Shown here: positions 29,856-32,763 of the stretch, one piece after another | How positions within the stretch are numbered: the first letter of the stretch is position 1 | Layout: every line of letters begins with the position of its first letter | NCBI GenBank assembly: GCA_013202895.1 | Contig: JABMPR010000090.1 | Location: 1 to 32,763 of the forward strand | Reading direction: 5' to 3' | DNA: 32,763 nucleotides | Origin: a bacterium | Lineage (GTDB): Bacteria > Fidelibacterota > UBA8477 > JABMPR01 | The notes under the pieces: generated by a model | What the model saw: the letters and a program-made list of their open reading frames with translations, nothing else | What the model was told of the DNA's origin: nothing | Databases searched by the model: none | Program-made: the position numbers and the translations under genes

Positions 29856-31676
29856 GTGTCAGAACAGCTCCATAATTTTCATATTCCCGTAATGGGAACC
29901 GGCCACTCAGTTGACACACCAATTCGCCTGGCCCACTTGGGGATTACATCAGTGATTTCAATCATCGATGATCTCCTCCTGGAACGTTTGAGGAAGTACT
30001 ACACAGCACCGTACGATTTGCCCTATGAGCGCATATCTCCAAAAGATGTGGACAGCCGAGCCAAACGCATCACCGCTTATCTGGACATGGTCCATGATAT
30101 TGTTGAGATGAAAATGGAAAATATTCGTTCGCTACCCTTTTTCGAGAAGAATGAAAAAACTAGATATTTTGATCTTCTTCCTGATACCAGTCCGCTTAAA
30201 CAGAGCTATCAAGATCTTATGGCCATGAAACCTGGTGAAATACGAGAGAAAATTGCCAACGAGCTCAATCTCCGAATGCGTCCTGGTGATATCGATGTCA
30301 ATATCATGGTTAAAATTGATCGCATTGATATGGACAAGCATGGAACACCACTGGGTGAAGGATTTTCGGATGCTAAAGCTGCGTTACGCGGATTTGCAAA
30401 AAGTAAGCTTGAATCAGCCATGGTCTTTTCTGCGGGTATAAATCAAAGTCTTTATGGATACATGACGAAATACAAGGATTTCTACCGTGACCATGAGGGT
30501 GCGATAAAAAAGAAGATCATACTCAAAGTTAGCGATTTTCGCTCTGCAATGGTTCAGGGGCGTTATATGGCTAAAAAAGGGTTGGAAATCTCAGAGTTTA
30601 GAATTGAATCTGGTCTAAATTGCGGTGGACATGCATTCGCATCTCCCGGGCATCTACTACCGGTATTGCTTCAGGATTTCAAAGATAAGCGTAAAGAACT
30701 TGGTGCCCAATTTCAGCCAGTCATCCGACGCTTTTATGAAAAAATGGGTTGGGATTATCCTGATAACATAGAACATCACCCTGAAATAACTGTCCAGGGC
30801 GGCATTGGAAACCATGGAGAAGTTCAACGCCTTGAAAAGGGCTTCGGTATCGACCGGACTGGTTGGGCTACGCCTTTTTTGCTGGTACCAGAAGCTACTC
30901 CCATAGATACGCCAACACGGATGCAGTTGATGAACTCTACTGGAGATAGTCTTTATTTAAGTGGTGCTTCTCCATTGGGCGTTCCATTTAATAATTTAAA
31001 GGATTCAGGCTCAGAGAAATGGACTATGGATCGCTATTTAAAGGGCAAACCGGGTTCTCCCTGCCCCAAGAAATTTCTGGTTTCAAATACTGAATTTACC
31101 GACGCGCCCATTTGCACTGCATCTTCGGAATACATGGCTCTCAAATTGGAGCAGATAAATGCAAATTTTGAACCTGGAGCAGAAAAAGACCTAGCTATTG
31201 ATAAAGTGCTCGCGAAAACTTGCCTGTGCCAGCATCTCGCCAACGGTGCTTTGATAAGTCTTGGGATTGTCAAAGCCAGTAATTCCCCGCAGGCTATCTG
31301 CCCAGGACCAAATCTCTCCTGGTTCAATCGTAATTACTCTCTGGAAGAAATGGTGGATCAGATTTATGGTCGAGGTAAAGAACTCCTCTCGCCTGATCGT
31401 CCGCATATGTTCGCCAAGGAGATCCAACTTTATGTGGATTATTTTCAAACACTTGTTGAAGATGCAATTGGAAATGTAAGACAACAGAAAGCGTTAGATG
31501 CCTTCTATGATAATATGCAAAGGGGTTTTGATTTCTGTAAGCAGATTGCTAGGGATATCGCCTTTAAAGGAGAAAATCTTCCATCTCTCAGTGAGGCTGT
31601 TGAAAAGCAGGGTAAGCGTCTCCAGGAATTTTATGATAATTTTATAGAGAAAATCAACAGCGAATCTCTGGTTTAA
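29856..31676 (+). CDS. Uncharacterised 606-aa protein, divergent nitronate-monooxygenase-like (FMN TIM-barrel) candidate with Cys cluster
   Basis: GTG start; FHIPVMGTGHSVDTPIRLAHLGITSVIS, ESGLNCGGHAF (compare AGGH of NMO), ITVQGGIGNHGEVQRLEKGFGIDRTGWATPFLLVPEA (compare GGI...G...GT.FL..E); extra Cys at residues 403, 420, 456, 458, 482. Confidence 0.6.
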   Translation: MSEQLHNFHIPVMGTGHSVDTPIRLAHLGITSVISIIDDLLLERLRKYYTAPYDLPYERISPKDVDSRAKRITAYLDMVHDIVEMKMENIRSLPFFEKNEKTRYFDLLPDTSPLKQSYQDLMAMKPGEIREKIANELNLRMRPGDIDVNIMVKIDRIDMDKHGTPLGEGFSDAKAALRGFAKSKLESAMVFSAGINQSLYGYMTKYKDFYRDHEGAIKKKIILKVSDFRSAMVQGRYMAKKGLEISEFRIESGLNCGGHAFASPGHLLPVLLQDFKDKRKELGAQFQPVIRRFYEKMGWDYPDNIEHHPEITVQGGIGNHGEVQRLEKGFGIDRTGWATPFLLVPEATPIDTPTRMQLMNSTGDSLYLSGASPLGVPFNNLKDSGSEKWTMDRYLKGKPGSPCPKKFLVSNTEFTDAPICTASSEYMALKLEQINANFEPGAEKDLAIDKVLAKTCLCQHLANGALISLGIVKASNSPQAICPGPNLSWFNRNYSLEEMVDQIYGRGKELLSPDRPHMFAKEIQLYVDYFQTLVEDAIGNVRQQKALDAFYDNMQRGFDFCKQIARDIAFKGENLPSLSEAVEKQGKRLQEFYDNFIEKINSESLV

Positions 31677-31700
31677 TTTTACAAACAATTAAAGACTCGA

Positions 31701-31730
31701 AAAGCGCGGCTCAAAATCCGCGCTTTTTTC
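31701..31730 (+). terminator. Rho-independent terminator of the 606-aa gene
   Basis: AAAGCGCGG-N8-CCGCGCTTT followed by T run (CCGCGCTTTTTTC). Confidence 0.85.
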
Positions 31731-31816
31731 TTATACCATTCTAGTCACCAGATAAACTACCCATCTATTGCGATTAGTGAATAACACAAAATAGTTGATT
31801 CGTAAAATAATGAATG

Positions 31817-31850
31817 AAAAAAAGGCGTGGATTAAACTCCACGCCTTTTC
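31817..31850 (-). terminator. Rho-independent terminator of gdhA
   Basis: AAAAGGCGTGG (31820-31830) / CCACGCCTTTT (31839-31849); on the minus strand the stem is followed by CCACGCCTTTTTTTC. Confidence 0.85.
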
Positions 31851-31878
31851 ATAGAACTTTATAAATGAGAATCAGGTA

Positions 31879-32763
<885 letters not shown>

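Overview
This is a 32.8 kb bacterial chromosomal window, moderate to low GC, with densely packed and mostly intact genes. I saw no rRNA, tRNA, CRISPR array, transposase or phage module. From the + strand start: a pilin-like/PilX-type membrane-anchored protein; a large PAS/GAF sensor histidine kinase with a translationally coupled single-domain response regulator (- strand); a secreted N-terminal-nucleophile (C45/C69-like) hydrolase; RNase HI with a viroplasmin-like N-terminus and a non-ATG start; typA/bipA followed directly by a THUMP-type RNA methyltransferase; an AGCS Na+/amino-acid symporter; an inositol monophosphatase; an M1 metallopeptidase with a long C-terminal region that looks like a beta-barrel; a DUF503 protein; a minus-strand set (PduO-type adenosyltransferase, orphan polytopic membrane protein, orphan soluble protein, NhaD-type antiporter, HD hydrolase); UspA; a vor/kor-type 2-oxoacid:ferredoxin oxidoreductase with fused beta-gamma subunits; a 992-aa protein joining receiver-like domains to a PEP-synthase-like ATP-grasp; a small secreted protein; a 606-aa divergent nitronate-monooxygenase-like protein with a Cys cluster; and the 3' part of glutamate dehydrogenase running off the window end. 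The best novelty candidates are the 606-aa protein (29856-31676) and the 992-aa receiver/ATP-grasp protein (26155-29133). Neither is proven to be a new system. Taxonomy is not resolved here; gene content is compatible with the FCB/Marinimicrobia-like part of the tree (inference only).
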